A DNA stretch of 47,771 bases from Lujinxingiaceae bacterium. Lineage in GTDB: Bacteria; Myxococcota_A; Bradymonadia; Bradymonadales; Bradymonadaceae. Below are positions 27,643-35,897 of this stretch, piece by piece (positions within the stretch are counted from its first letter, which is position 1; each line of letters begins with the position of its first letter). Location of the stretch: the NCBI GenBank assembly GCA_013697635.1, contig JACCWM010000196.1, positions 1-47,771 on the forward strand, written 5' to 3'. The notes under the pieces were generated by a model. It did no database searches, was not told the origin of the DNA, and worked only from the letters and a program-made list of their open reading frames with translations. The translations under genes were made by a program, and so were the position numbers.

Positions 27643-28953
27643 ATGATGAAGATGATTTGGTTCAGGTCATGGTTATTCTTGGCGGTAACGTGCTTGGTCG
27701 CGAGCTTACTACTTTTCGGTTGCGCGGTTGGAGAGACCCCTGGGTCTGTGGGTTGCACTACCGACGACGATTGTGAGTTTGGCAAGAGTTGCCAGCAAGC
27801 GACGGGCGTTTGTGAGAGTGTGCGCGTCGAGCCCGGGCCGCCTACCAACCCCAATTCGCCCATTGTCGAGCCGGACGTAGGCGCGGTGGAGTTGGACACG
27901 TCTACGCAATTGCCACCGGACGATACCGGCACGCAAGAGCCCGATACCGCTGCGCAACCCGATGTCGGATCTTCAGATATTGGCACGCCCGATATGGGCA
28001 TCCCGGATACAGGCACGCCGGATGTTGATGCGCCGGATTCTGGTGCGCCGGACACGGGGGCGCCGGATACGGGGCCCGATCCTACCAACACGTGTCAGGC
28101 AAACGGTGACCTCTGCGATCTCGCCAACCGCTTCCAAGGCGAGTACACCTGTATGCTGGCCGTCAGCGGTGTCGGCCGGTGTTATCGGACCTGCACCTAT
28201 GCATGGACGGCGGACAACTGCGACTCAGGCCGTTACTGTCGCGACTATGGCAGCGCGAACGAGCCGGCGCCGATTTGTGTGCCTCGCGAGTGCAACACCC
28301 ACGCCGAATGCGGGGCGGGCAAGAGCTGCGTGAAGTACAACAATAATTACAGTATGTGCATCGATGCAGGGGCACGCACCGAAGGCCAGTCGTGCAATGT
28401 TGATGCTTCGCCCGTCCAATGCGGGGCAGGCCTGTGGTGCGCCAGAAACTATCTGGGAACCTCGGCCGGGGTTTGTCGCCGGATGTGCAATCCCTGGGGC
28501 GGCAGCAACGCCTGCCCGAATTACTATCAGGCCTGCAGACCGGTCTGGCCCGAGACCGGCGTATGCTCCCACGACATCGATTACACCATCTTCGACAATC
28601 GGCGCAGCCCGTTTGGCGCCTGTTATTATGAAGAGGCGATGTGCGATCATGCCGTGGAGTGCAACGACATGGGCTCCTATGGCATGTGCCTGAAGAGCTG
28701 TCGGCCAGGCGGAAACGATTGCTCAGGCGTGCGCTTCGACGGTGTGCAGACAGTCTGCGACCATTACTGGACCATGGGCGAGACCTCGATTGGCACCTGC
28801 TGGCGCCCGTGCTCGGGCACCAGTTGCGGCGCAGGTTGGACGTGCAAAGATCAGATCTGTCGGCGCCCGTGTCCTACCGGCAACATCTTGACCGAGTGCT
28901 GCGGCGGCGACACTTCCTGCTCGGCGATCTGTCGCGCCGGCCTTTGTGAGTAG
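27643..28953 (+). CDS. Cysteine-rich lipoprotein with PDTG linker
   Basis: This 436-aa protein has a signal peptide with lipobox LLFGC (Cys about 27). A short Cys motif (TTDDDCEFGKSCQQATGVC, of the dickkopf/EGF-like type) follows. Next is a low-complexity linker of about 60 residues built on 5-residue units such as GTPDT, GAPDT and DAPDS. The remaining 290 residues contain many cysteines in repeated CxxxxxCGxGxxC-like modules (CNTHAECGAGKSC, CSGTSCGAGWTC), presumably disulfide-bonded outside the cytoplasm. Such proteins are typical of myxobacteria-like genomes; the role is unknown. Two ATGs open the frame, and no clear Shine-Dalgarno sequence precedes them. It is convergent with the sigma-factor gene (2 nt between stops). 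Confidence 0.8.
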   Translation: MMKMIWFRSWLFLAVTCLVASLLLFGCAVGETPGSVGCTTDDDCEFGKSCQQATGVCESVRVEPGPPTNPNSPIVEPDVGAVELDTSTQLPPDDTGTQEPDTAAQPDVGSSDIGTPDMGIPDTGTPDVDAPDSGAPDTGAPDTGPDPTNTCQANGDLCDLANRFQGEYTCMLAVSGVGRCYRTCTYAWTADNCDSGRYCRDYGSANEPAPICVPRECNTHAECGAGKSCVKYNNNYSMCIDAGARTEGQSCNVDASPVQCGAGLWCARNYLGTSAGVCRRMCNPWGGSNACPNYYQACRPVWPETGVCSHDIDYTIFDNRRSPFGACYYEEAMCDHAVECNDMGSYGMCLKSCRPGGNDCSGVRFDGVQTVCDHYWTMGETSIGTCWRPCSGTSCGAGWTCKDQICRRPCPTGNILTECCGGDTSCSAICRAGLCE

Positions 28954-28955
28954 GC

Positions 28956-29933
28956 CTAAATACACTCCAAGAAGTCGTTCATCTCGTGGCCGAGCTTGTC
29001 GTGTAGGAAGAATTTGAAGTCGTCGCGAACTTCCAACTCGATCTGGCGGATGCGCTCCTTGGAGACCTGAAACTCCAGACCCAGATCGGCTAGTTGTTTG
29101 GGCTCACCTTGGACCATGCGGTCTTGCCAGATCGCGCGCTTGCGCTCGTCGGCCAGGCCGCGGGCAAACTCTTCCATCATCACCCGCAGCTTGTCCAAGC
29201 AGTGACTTCGAGTGGCTACTTCTTCGGGGTTCTCCTGTTCGCCAGCGAACTGATCACCGATACTCACACCGTCCATTCCAGGCACGGGACCGTCGAGATA
29301 GACCGTCTTTCCGTCGAGCTGCGCGCTGACGTGGACCACATCTTCGACATCGACATCCAAATACTGCGCCACCAGTGCCGGCGTGGGCTCAAGGCCTTCT
29401 TTGAGCAGCGCGCGACGAGCCTTCTTGAGATTATAGAAGAGCTTGCGCCCGGCGCGGCTGCCTCCAAGGCGCACGGAATGGAGCTGATTCATCAGATGAT
29501 TGAGCATCATCGCCCGCACCCAGAATTGAGCGTAGCCTGTGAACTTGACGCCTCGGTGGGGGTTGTAGCGCGAGAGTGCCTCGGTTAAACCCAGGTTTCC
29601 TTCCTGGATGAGATCGAGCAAATCGCTCCAGCGTCGGGCATACTCGCGGGCGATCTTGACCACCAGTCGCAGGTTGGTCCAGACCAGCATTTGTCCGGCC
29701 TCGACATCTCCCTTGAGGTAGCGCTCGGCCAGCTCTTGTTGCTCCTCCACGGAGAGCAGTGTGATGCAGCGCAATCGATTCATATAACTGGTGAGCGCAT
29801 CAATCGAGGCGTTTGAGGCGTGCTCGCCCGGGACCTGAGTGTACATCAGGTCACAGTTGACGCTATCCAGCGGCGCTGCCGGCTTTAGAACGAGATCACG
29901 CGATTGGAACTCGATTGCCAGGGAGGAGGCCAT
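28956..29933 (-). CDS. rpoH: RpoH-type sigma factor (sigma-70 family, group 3)
   Basis: This 325-aa alternative sigma factor resembles the heat-shock sigma-32 family. Region 1.2-2 is clear (ITLLSVEEQQELAERYLKGD; LRLVVKIAREYARRW; DLLDLIQEGNLGLTEALSRY; KFTGYAQFWVRAMMLNHLMN). The RpoH-box-like GRKLFYNLKKARR follows. Region 4.2 near the end is LADLGLEFQVSKERIRQIE. A 45-residue N-terminal extension precedes region 1.2. The spacing of region 2 to RpoH-box supports RpoH over RpoS. A sigma-54 promoter match sits 55 nt upstream, which would place a heat-shock-type sigma under an enhancer-dependent regulator. Other paralogs in the genome could carry the housekeeping RpoH role. Confidence 0.88.
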   Translation of the reverse strand: MASSLAIEFQSRDLVLKPAAPLDSVNCDLMYTQVPGEHASNASIDALTSYMNRLRCITLLSVEEQQELAERYLKGDVEAGQMLVWTNLRLVVKIAREYARRWSDLLDLIQEGNLGLTEALSRYNPHRGVKFTGYAQFWVRAMMLNHLMNQLHSVRLGGSRAGRKLFYNLKKARRALLKEGLEPTPALVAQYLDVDVEDVVHVSAQLDGKTVYLDGPVPGMDGVSIGDQFAGEQENPEEVATRSHCLDKLRVMMEEFARGLADERKRAIWQDRMVQGEPKQLADLGLEFQVSKERIRQIELEVRDDFKFFLHDKLGHEMNDFLECI

Positions 29934-29987
29934 GATACAACACCTGCTTTAAAGTTGGTGAATACATCGTCGTCACTCTATGAGCAT

Positions 29988-30003
29988 AGCAATGGCTGTG
30001 CCA
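29988..30003 (-). promoter_or_regulatory. Sigma-54 promoter match upstream of the RpoH-type gene
   Basis: The minus strand reads TGGCACAGCCATTGCT, matching the sigma-54 consensus TGGCACG-N4-TTGCW at all but one conserved position, with the GG and GC exactly 10 nt apart. It ends 55 nt before the ATG at 29933. Confidence 0.6.
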
Positions 30004-30137
30004 GCCAAGCCGCTGAGTTCAATACATTAATCACATCAAACACTTGAGGCGATTCAGCTTGCGCCACGACCGGCTTGGCCTGGTGCGAGACGCCAGCGGC
30101 ACGCATTTTCTGCGCAAGGGAAGTGGAGTTGCGCAAC
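30004..30137. promoter_or_regulatory. Inverted repeats between two divergent sigma-54 matches
   Basis: GCCAAGCCG (30004-30012) and CGGCTTGGC (30071-30079) are a perfect 9-bp inverted pair. GTTGCGCAAC (30128-30137) is a perfect 10-bp palindrome. Partial TTGCGC/GCGCAA half-sites lie at 30059-30064 and 30112-30117. These are candidate activator-binding sites in the 309-nt spacer 29934-30242. Confidence 0.35.
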
Positions 30138-30177
30138 ATGTGCACGTCAATCGTCCGTGAAGTGCCACCCAGATCGA

Positions 30178-30193
30178 CGGCACAGCAGTTGCA
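30178..30193 (+). promoter_or_regulatory. Sigma-54 promoter match upstream of the cation ATPase gene
   Basis: CGGCACAGCAGTTGCA has GG and GC with the correct 10-nt gap and an intact TTGCA; two positions of the -24 box differ from consensus. It ends 49 nt before the ATG at 30243. Weaker than the rpoH-side match. Confidence 0.4.
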
Positions 30194-30242
30194 TTGGCTG
30201 AGCGCAGCTGCTGAGTGTGAAAATGTTGTAAAAAGGAGTTGG

Positions 30243-32936
30243 ATGAGCAAGCAGGTCCGTGAGACGCAAGAGGCATGGGAGACGTTGGCCGCCGAGCAAG
30301 CCCTGGACGTGCTGGGCACAACGCACAGGGGTCTTGGCGGCGAAGAGGCCAGGCAGCGTCTGGCGCGCTACGGCAAAAATGAGCTTCCAGCAAGCGAGCC
30401 TCCGCCGTTCTGGCTGATCTTTGCACGCCAGTTCAAGAGCCCGCTCATCTACGTGTTAGCCATTGCTGCGATCATCTCGTTTGCCATCGGCGAGGTGGTC
30501 GATGCGGGATTCATCGCTGGCGTGCTGCTGATCAACGCCCTTATCGGGGGCGTGATGGAGTGGCGCGCCGAGCGGGGCGTGCGCGCCCTGCAGACGATGC
30601 TGCGCGCCCAGGCCACCGTGGAGCGTGATGGGCGCGCGCGGGTGATCGAGGCCGAGGAGCTCGTGCCCGGCGATATCGTATGGCTGGAAAGTGGCCTGCG
30701 CGTTCCGGCAGACCTTCGCCTGATACAGACCACGGGTTTAAACGTCGACGAGTCGCTCCTCACGGGCGAGTCGGTCGGGGTGGTCAAGGACGCTGCGTGG
30801 GTGGCCAAGATGGCGAGCCCGGCTGCGGATCGGCGCAACATGGCACTGGCCGGCTCGATCGTGATTCGAGGTCGGGCGCAGGGGGTGGTCGTGGCCACCG
30901 GTCTTCGCACCGTGCTCGGCACCATCGCCGGCGACGTTCTGGAAGCCGAGCCGGCACGACCGCCTTTGGTGGTGCGCATGGAACGCTTTGTGCGCATGGT
31001 GGCCATTGCCATCGTCGGCCTCGTGTTGCTAACCGCGGCTCTGGGACTTGTTCGAGGTTTTTCGGCTGAGGAGATGTTTTTTCTGGGCGTGGCGCTGGCC
31101 GTCTCGGCTATCCCGGAGGGTCTGCCCGTCGGGCTGACGGTGGTGCTGGCTATCGCCACCATTCGTATGGTGCGGCGAAACGTCGTCACGCGCCACTTGC
31201 CTGTGGTGGAGGGGTTGGGGAGCTGTACGCTGATCATCAGCGATAAGACCGGGACCTTGACGGTCAACGAGCTCACCGTGCGCCAGATTCGCCTCGTTGA
31301 CGGCACGGCGATCGAGGTTACGGGCCAGGGCTTTCTGCCCGACGGCGTGGTCTGCCTCGATGGTGAAGCCGTCATGGTCGGTCATAACCAGGTCCTCGAC
31401 GACCTGGTGCGTGCCGTCGTGCTCAACAACGAGGCCTCCCTGATTGAAGCCGAAGGAAGGTGGGAGTGGCGAGGAGATCCCACCGATATTGCGCTGCTCG
31501 CACTGGGCCACAAGTACGGCCAACAGCGCGAGGTCGTGCTCCCCGAGGAGCCTTGCGTGGCCCAGATCCCATTCGAGCCCGAGAACCGCTATTCAGCGAC
31601 CTTTCACAGTGTTCTCAGGGCGAGTACGACGCGTGTTTATGTCAAGGGCGGCCCGGAGCGCATGCTGGAGTTGAGCGCGTTCGGGGTCGAAGCCGAGCGC
31701 GAAGCTTTGCGCACCATGGCCCACGAAATGGCAGCCCAGGGATTTCGGGTGCTGGCCATCAGCATCGGCGATCTCGAGGAGCCTATCGACAGCGGCAGGC
31801 CGCCCTCACCCAAAGACCTGCGCTTTTTGGGTCTGGTGGGCATGATCGACCCCCTGCGAGCCGGTGCCAAAGACGCCGTCGAGCGCGCTCACCGAGCCGG
31901 TGTGGAAGTGTTCATGGTCACCGGCGACCATCCGTTGACGGCGCTGGCGATCTCTCGCGAGCTCGGCATCGCGCATGGCGAGGACAAGGTCGTGGCCGGC
32001 GGAGATCTGGGCGAGGCCACCGACAAGGACATGGAGGAGTTGGTGCGCACGCGACACGTCTTTGCGCGCATGGCCCCGCACCAGAAACTCGACATCGTGC
32101 GCGCCGCCCAGCGCGTCGGCCACTTCGTGGCCGTGACCGGCGACGGCATCAATGACGCCCCGGCCCTGCAGGCAGCAAATATCGGCGTGGCCATGGGCAA
32201 GGCCGGCACCGACGTTGCCCGCGAGGCGGCCGGCATCGTGATCAGCGACGATAATTTTGCCAGCATCGTCAATGGCATCGAGGAGGGCCGCGTCGCCTAC
32301 GACAACATCCGCAAGGTGATCTTCTTGCTGCTCTCGACCGGTGCGGCCGAGATCGCGCTCTTAATGACCTCGATCGCGGTGGGCTTGCCCATCCCGATTA
32401 CGCCCATCCAGATCTTGTGGCTCAACGTCGCCACCAACGGCATCCAGCACCTGGCCCTTGCCACTGAGCCCAACGAGGGCGACGTGCTCGAGCGTCCCCC
32501 GCGCCGTCCCAACGAGCCAATCTTCAACCGCCTGATGATCGAGCGGATTTTGCTGACGGCCGTGGTCATCGGCGGCATAGGCACAGGGCTTTTCTGGTGG
32601 CTTTTGGAGCAGGGCTGGACCGAATTTGCCGCCCGAAACGCGCTGCTGCTCTTCCTCGTGCTCTTCGAGAACGTGCACGTCGGACTCGCCCGCTCCGAGA
32701 CCAAGTCCGTGCTACGCCTCTCCCCGCTTCGCGTGCCCATTCTGGTCGGCGCCGTCCTGATCGCCCAACTCATGCACATCGGCGCGATGTATCTGCCCTG
32801 GACTCAGGGTCTGCTCGAGGTCGAACCGGTTCCACTGACCACCTGGCTGCTCTTGCTCATGTGTGTAATGCCAATCGTTTTAACGATCGAGGCACACAAA
32901 TGGCTCGCGCGCCGGCGCGCCAGAAAACAGGTATAG
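30243..32936 (+). CDS. P2-type cation-transporting ATPase (Ca2+-type)
   Basis: This is an 897-aa ATP-driven cation pump of the inner membrane. ATG 30243 has AGGAG at good spacing; an upstream in-frame ATG at 30075 lacks one. It has an N-terminal cation ATPase domain; actuator TGES within LLTGESVGVVKD; ion-site helix AIPEGLPVGLT; phosphorylation motif SDKTGTLTVNEL; nucleotide-binding KGGPERML; hinge VTGDGINDAPALQAANIG; and a C-terminal six-helix bundle. The PEGLP motif and C-terminal domain place it with SERCA/PMCA-like P2 pumps, not with heavy-metal P1B pumps. The transported ion (Ca2+, perhaps Mg2+ or Mn2+) is not decided by sequence. It is divergent from the RpoH-type gene. Confidence 0.93.
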   Translation: MSKQVRETQEAWETLAAEQALDVLGTTHRGLGGEEARQRLARYGKNELPASEPPPFWLIFARQFKSPLIYVLAIAAIISFAIGEVVDAGFIAGVLLINALIGGVMEWRAERGVRALQTMLRAQATVERDGRARVIEAEELVPGDIVWLESGLRVPADLRLIQTTGLNVDESLLTGESVGVVKDAAWVAKMASPAADRRNMALAGSIVIRGRAQGVVVATGLRTVLGTIAGDVLEAEPARPPLVVRMERFVRMVAIAIVGLVLLTAALGLVRGFSAEEMFFLGVALAVSAIPEGLPVGLTVVLAIATIRMVRRNVVTRHLPVVEGLGSCTLIISDKTGTLTVNELTVRQIRLVDGTAIEVTGQGFLPDGVVCLDGEAVMVGHNQVLDDLVRAVVLNNEASLIEAEGRWEWRGDPTDIALLALGHKYGQQREVVLPEEPCVAQIPFEPENRYSATFHSVLRASTTRVYVKGGPERMLELSAFGVEAEREALRTMAHEMAAQGFRVLAISIGDLEEPIDSGRPPSPKDLRFLGLVGMIDPLRAGAKDAVERAHRAGVEVFMVTGDHPLTALAISRELGIAHGEDKVVAGGDLGEATDKDMEELVRTRHVFARMAPHQKLDIVRAAQRVGHFVAVTGDGINDAPALQAANIGVAMGKAGTDVAREAAGIVISDDNFASIVNGIEEGRVAYDNIRKVIFLLLSTGAAEIALLMTSIAVGLPIPITPIQILWLNVATNGIQHLALATEPNEGDVLERPPRRPNEPIFNRLMIERILLTAVVIGGIGTGLFWWLLEQGWTEFAARNALLLFLVLFENVHVGLARSETKSVLRLSPLRVPILVGAVLIAQLMHIGAMYLPWTQGLLEVEPVPLTTWLLLLMCVMPIVLTIEAHKWLARRRARKQV

Positions 32937-32954
32937 AAGGCGGCGTGTGCGACT

Positions 32955-33080
32955 AATTTCGGGGGTGAATGGCCCGCGCGAGCAATATCCGTGAGGGTTT
33001 CCGGGGTTGGAAGCCCGGCTGCCATTGCGCGGCTGCCATTGCGGCACGGCTGCCATTGCGGCACGGCTGCCATTGCGGCA
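32955..33080 (+). repeat. Dispersed intergenic element, copy F, with tandem 17-bp expansion
   Basis: CGGGGG (32960-32965), 41 nt, then TTGGAAGCCCGGCTGCC (33007-33023). The end is amplified: CGGCTGCCATTGCG at 33016-33029, then three 17-bp units CGGCTGCCATTGCGGCA at 33030-33046, 33047-33063 and 33064-33080. It fills the spacer between convergent stops (32936 and 33087). Confidence 0.85.
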
Positions 33081-33086
33081 TGGCCA

Positions 33087-34526
33087 TCAGGGGCTGGCGA
33101 ACTTCCAGATGGCGAATCGCCCGTCTTTCTGTCCACCCACGATGAAGGATCCGTTGGGCCCAAGCAGCACCGTGTGTGCCGCGCTTGAAACGTTAGGCAG
33201 ATACTCCTCGAACGACTTCTCGAGCTTGCCGTCGGTATCGTAGCGATGCACGAGAGGTCGTGAGTTGTTGGTGAGGCTGGTTCGTGTGCCCACGGCGATG
33301 AGCTGCTGACCATCATGGGCACACGCCTCGTAGCGATCGCCATTGGGTGTTTGGTTGTCGAGGACTCCGTAGCTTGCGTCAGTAAAGCTCAAAACAGCAC
33401 GACCGTGTTGGCTCTGGTCCGTTTGCTGCATATGTCCAACGCTCAAGACGCGGCCGATTGTATCAACTGTGATGCCTCGGGCGCTCCCTGCACTCAGATT
33501 CTCTCCTGTGAATTCCGCGGTGAACACGGTGGGCGCGGCCCAATCAATTGTCGCCATGAGGAGCTTGTGGTCCCCGCCGTGCCCGGCCTCGCCTACGGCG
33601 CGAAGAATGTCTCCTGAGGCCACCAGAGCGTGCAGTTGATGGGTGTCGTAGTCTGGGATTTCGAAGATCAATTCAACGAAGCCGCCAGTGGAACTCCCAT
33701 AAAGATTGAGATAGTAAATGCGGCCCGTGTTTTCCTTGTAGCCGCTGATCGCAATGGAGTCTTTCCAGATCGTCATGCCCGTGGTCACCGCGCCGTCCGC
33801 AGGAAATGTCCGGATCTCGTGGATGTTGTCCATGGCGACGGCAGCCCCATCAGCGCTAAATCTTGTTACAAAAACCGTGGAGACTTGCGATGTTTCAAGG
33901 TACTTGGCTTCCAGGTGACCGGCGACGTAAATTTCGTCGCCTTTAGTGGTGACGCCCGTCGCAATGACCTTCGAAAAATCAGGATGGTCGGGAATTACGA
34001 TTCTCAGGCCAAACATGTCGTCGAGCTCACCATCTTCGGTGAGACGCCCGAGGACGCTCATCGATGGTCCCGTTGCGATGAAGACGTAGCCTTGGTTGTG
34101 GCGAGCGATATCAACGACCTTGAGCTGATTGTCTTCGGTGCTCACTTCAATGAACTCCCAGGCCAGGGGACTTTGAGGACCCACGTCGGCGTCTGCAGCG
34201 TCTTGACTGGAGTCGCCATCGCTCTGCACATCGCTCGTCGATAGGGTGTCGGGCTGCTGGCCGGAGTCGGCGTCTGCAACATCGGGCTGCTGGCCGGAGT
34301 CGGCGTCTGCAACATCGGGCTGGCGGCCGGAGTCGGCGTCTGCGGTATCCGAGAGGCCGGTGTCAGCGTCCGTGGCATCGCTTATCGCCACGTCCTCGGC
34401 GCTGTCCTGGGACTTGAAGGGATGATCGGCGGGATTGAGCAAACATCCGCAGAGAATCGTCATGGCCAGAAAGGCTAGAACCGCGGTCATGGTATGGTTT
34501 GAAGACATCATCTTTTTCAATGGCAA
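33087..34526 (-). CDS. Lipoprotein with Asp/Ser/Gln/Pro repeats and beta-propeller-like domain
   Basis: About 479 aa. A signal peptide leads to a CGC lipobox region (Cys about 28). The linker (about 40-115) contains three identical-type 11-residue units, VADADSGQQPD. The remaining 360 residues have recurring strands of the type IYVAGH, AISGY, LRAVGEAG, LSVGHM and FIVGGQKDGRFAIWKF. They resemble the delta-60-type repeat of secreted propellers. The start is uncertain: TTG 34526, TTG 34520 (which gives a typical MKKMM) or ATG 34511; none has a good ribosome binding site. It looks less GC-rich than the neighbouring oxidase genes. Function unknown. Confidence 0.7.
   Translation of the reverse strand: MPLKKMMSSNHTMTAVLAFLAMTILCGCLLNPADHPFKSQDSAEDVAISDATDADTGLSDTADADSGRQPDVADADSGQQPDVADADSGQQPDTLSTSDVQSDGDSSQDAADADVGPQSPLAWEFIEVSTEDNQLKVVDIARHNQGYVFIATGPSMSVLGRLTEDGELDDMFGLRIVIPDHPDFSKVIATGVTTKGDEIYVAGHLEAKYLETSQVSTVFVTRFSADGAAVAMDNIHEIRTFPADGAVTTGMTIWKDSIAISGYKENTGRIYYLNLYGSSTGGFVELIFEIPDYDTHQLHALVASGDILRAVGEAGHGGDHKLLMATIDWAAPTVFTAEFTGENLSAGSARGITVDTIGRVLSVGHMQQTDQSQHGRAVLSFTDASYGVLDNQTPNGDRYEACAHDGQQLIAVGTRTSLTNNSRPLVHRYDTDGKLEKSFEEYLPNVSSAAHTVLLGPNGSFIVGGQKDGRFAIWKFASP
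34249..34347. repeat. Three tandem 33-bp repeats inside the lipoprotein linker
   Basis: Units at 34249-34281, 34282-34314 and 34315-34347; the first two are almost identical and the third has several changes. Each encodes one 11-residue linker unit, so copy number can change without shifting the frame. Confidence 0.85.
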
Positions 34527-34659
34527 CTAGAACGTGTGAACAACGAGCACAGAGCCGTTAGTTACAAGCTGCGGGGAGTCTATCGAAGGCTTGGTTTTGG
34601 GTCAAAAAATTGACGCTCGGACTACCAAACATGCTCAAACCAGGTGACCAAAGTGGGGC

Positions 34660-35448
34660 CTACCACAGCATGACGACCAGCCTGTGGCCGCCAAGTTCAA
34701 AGGGCAGATGAACGTGGGCAATCCAGCCGTTGGCGGCCATGGCAATCAGCCCCAACCAGACGCCGGACAGCGCCATGGCCAGTGGCACGAGGTAGCCACC
34801 AAGCGCGCGAAGGCGGCCGCTGGCAAGGCCGGTCGAGCAGCCGGCGATGAGCAAGACGGGCGTGGTCAAGACGACCAGCCCGGCCATGAGCATCGCGCCG
34901 TGAAAGGGGCTGGCCGTGGATGCCGCCAGGCCCAAGACCCAGAACATCAACATGCAGGGGAGCAGTCCGAGCACGAGGCCAAAGACGAACATGCGCGAGC
35001 TGCCCGGCGCCCTGAAGCGCCGGCTCAAGGTGCGCATAACCCGGCCGATGAAGGCGCCGCTGACGCGGGCCGGGTCAAAGCCGCCCTGGCGAGCCTTGAT
35101 GTGCCGGGCGACGGCCGGCCATTTGGCGATGCCCGCAGCGATCAGGCCCACAGCAACGACCAGGCCGGCGATGCGCGTCATGCCCCGAATCCAGCCCTCC
35201 ATGGCCGCTCCGGCAAATCCCGCGCTCGCCCCGAGCACGAGATAGGTCAGGGCTCGGCCGCCCTGGTAGGCCAGCACGCCCCGGGCGCTGTGCCAGAGCC
35301 GTCGACGCGGTGACTGGCCTTGCAGGCCTCGGCCGGCCGTCAGCCCGGCCACGAGCGGGCCGCACATGCCGGCGCAGTGGACCGTGACCCACAACAGACC
35401 CACGCTCAAGAGCTGGGCGTAGTAGGCGAGATAGGGGTTGGCTTCCAT
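34660..35448 (-). CDS. TauE/SafE (UreH-like) membrane protein
   Basis: About 262 aa from ATG 35448; the frame to 35568 has no support. A polytopic membrane protein with the HCAGMCGP motif near the N-terminus, typical of the TauE/SafE-UreH-like proteins often encoded beside cbb3 oxidase genes. Some of these are linked to copper or heme supply for the oxidase (family knowledge; no specific role shown here). About six hydrophobic segments are seen (e.g. LTYLVLGASAGFAGAAM, VFGLVLGLLPCMLMFWVLG). A CM/LP motif (LPCML) sits mid-protein. It diverges from ccoNO and has a sigma-54 match 66 nt upstream, so it is probably part of the same regulon. Confidence 0.82.
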   Translation of the reverse strand: MEANPYLAYYAQLLSVGLLWVTVHCAGMCGPLVAGLTAGRGLQGQSPRRRLWHSARGVLAYQGGRALTYLVLGASAGFAGAAMEGWIRGMTRIAGLVVAVGLIAAGIAKWPAVARHIKARQGGFDPARVSGAFIGRVMRTLSRRFRAPGSSRMFVFGLVLGLLPCMLMFWVLGLAASTASPFHGAMLMAGLVVLTTPVLLIAGCSTGLASGRLRALGGYLVPLAMALSGVWLGLIAMAANGWIAHVHLPFELGGHRLVVMLW

Positions 35449-35513
35449 GGTGCGGGTTTGCCTTGAGTTGGGTGGGCTGAACGACAAGCCTCGAGATGGC
35501 AGAGGCGCTGCTT

Positions 35514-35529
35514 CGCAAGGATCGCGCCA
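35514..35529 (-). promoter_or_regulatory. Sigma-54 promoter match upstream of the TauE/SafE-like gene
   Basis: The minus strand reads TGGCGCGATCCTTGCG, with GG and GC exactly 10 nt apart; two conserved positions differ. It ends 66 nt before ATG 35448. Confidence 0.45.
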
Positions 35530-35605
35530 GGCCCGGTGCAAAACCTCGTTGAACTCTAGGAAATTCACCGGCCAGGCCGATCAAAGCCCCGACGTCGATA
35601 GCAAT

Positions 35606-35656
35606 CGCTGACCCGCGCGATCCTGGCACGCGCGCTGGTCAGCGCAATATTTGCGC
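35606..35656. promoter_or_regulatory. Palindromes between the divergent sigma-54 matches (candidate activator sites)
   Basis: CGCTGACC (35606-35613) pairs with GGTCAGCG (35637-35644), with CGCGCG arms further inside. Overlapping its right end is GCGCAA-TAT-TTGCGC (35642-35656), a perfect 6-bp inverted repeat. They lie in the 449-nt spacer 35449-35897, where an NtrC-type activator would bind. Confidence 0.45.
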
Positions 35657-35721
35657 GACCTGCCTGCCCGACGCAGTTCCTGCGCACGGCTTTACGGTCC
35701 TGGCGCGGTGGCACAGCCCCC

Positions 35722-35744
35722 CTTGCAGACAGAGGTTTTGCAAG
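35722..35744. promoter_or_regulatory. Inverted repeat upstream of the ccoNO sigma-54 match
   Basis: CTTGCA (35722-35727) and TGCAAG (35739-35744), 11 nt apart, about 46 nt before the -24 element. Possible additional activator site. Confidence 0.35.
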
Positions 35745-35789
35745 CATTTACGCCGGCCTTGGGCCTTGTGAACATCATCGTTTGTCGTG

Positions 35790-35804
35790 TGGCACGGATC
35801 TTGA
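35790..35804 (+). promoter_or_regulatory. Sigma-54 promoter match of the ccoNO operon
   Basis: TGGCACGGATCTTGA keeps the complete -24 box TGGCACG; only the -12 C is A. It lies 93 nt before the GTG of ccoNO. The operon itself ends in a sigma-54 activator gene, which supports the call. Confidence 0.55.
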
Positions 35805-35852
35805 GATGGCGCTCGTCCGGCTACCACGGTTGCGTAGTCCCTTAAAACCCGT

Positions 35853-35871
35853 GCCTCGCGATGATCGAGGC
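35853..35871 (+). other. Hairpin in the ccoNO leader
   Basis: GCCTCG (35853-35858) and CGAGGC (35866-35871) with a 7-nt loop, 16 nt before the AGGAGG ribosome binding site. It could affect message stability or initiation; no T-tract follows. Confidence 0.4.
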
Positions 35872-35897
35872 GCCGATTCAAGAATTTAGGAGGTTGC

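Noticed and set aside
33016-33080. CRISPR-like short repeats
   Set aside because: Units are directly adjacent with no spacers, and there are no cas genes; it is a tandem expansion of the intergenic element.
35624-35640. TGGCACGCGCGCTGG as a further sigma-54 promoter
   Set aside because: The -24 box is perfect but the -12 box reads CTGG instead of TTGC; it lies inside the palindrome and 258 nt from the gene.
35709-35727. TGGCAC...TTGCA upstream of ccoNO as a sigma-54 promoter
   Set aside because: GG and GC are 13 nt apart instead of 10, which sigma-54 does not tolerate; the match at 35790 has correct spacing.
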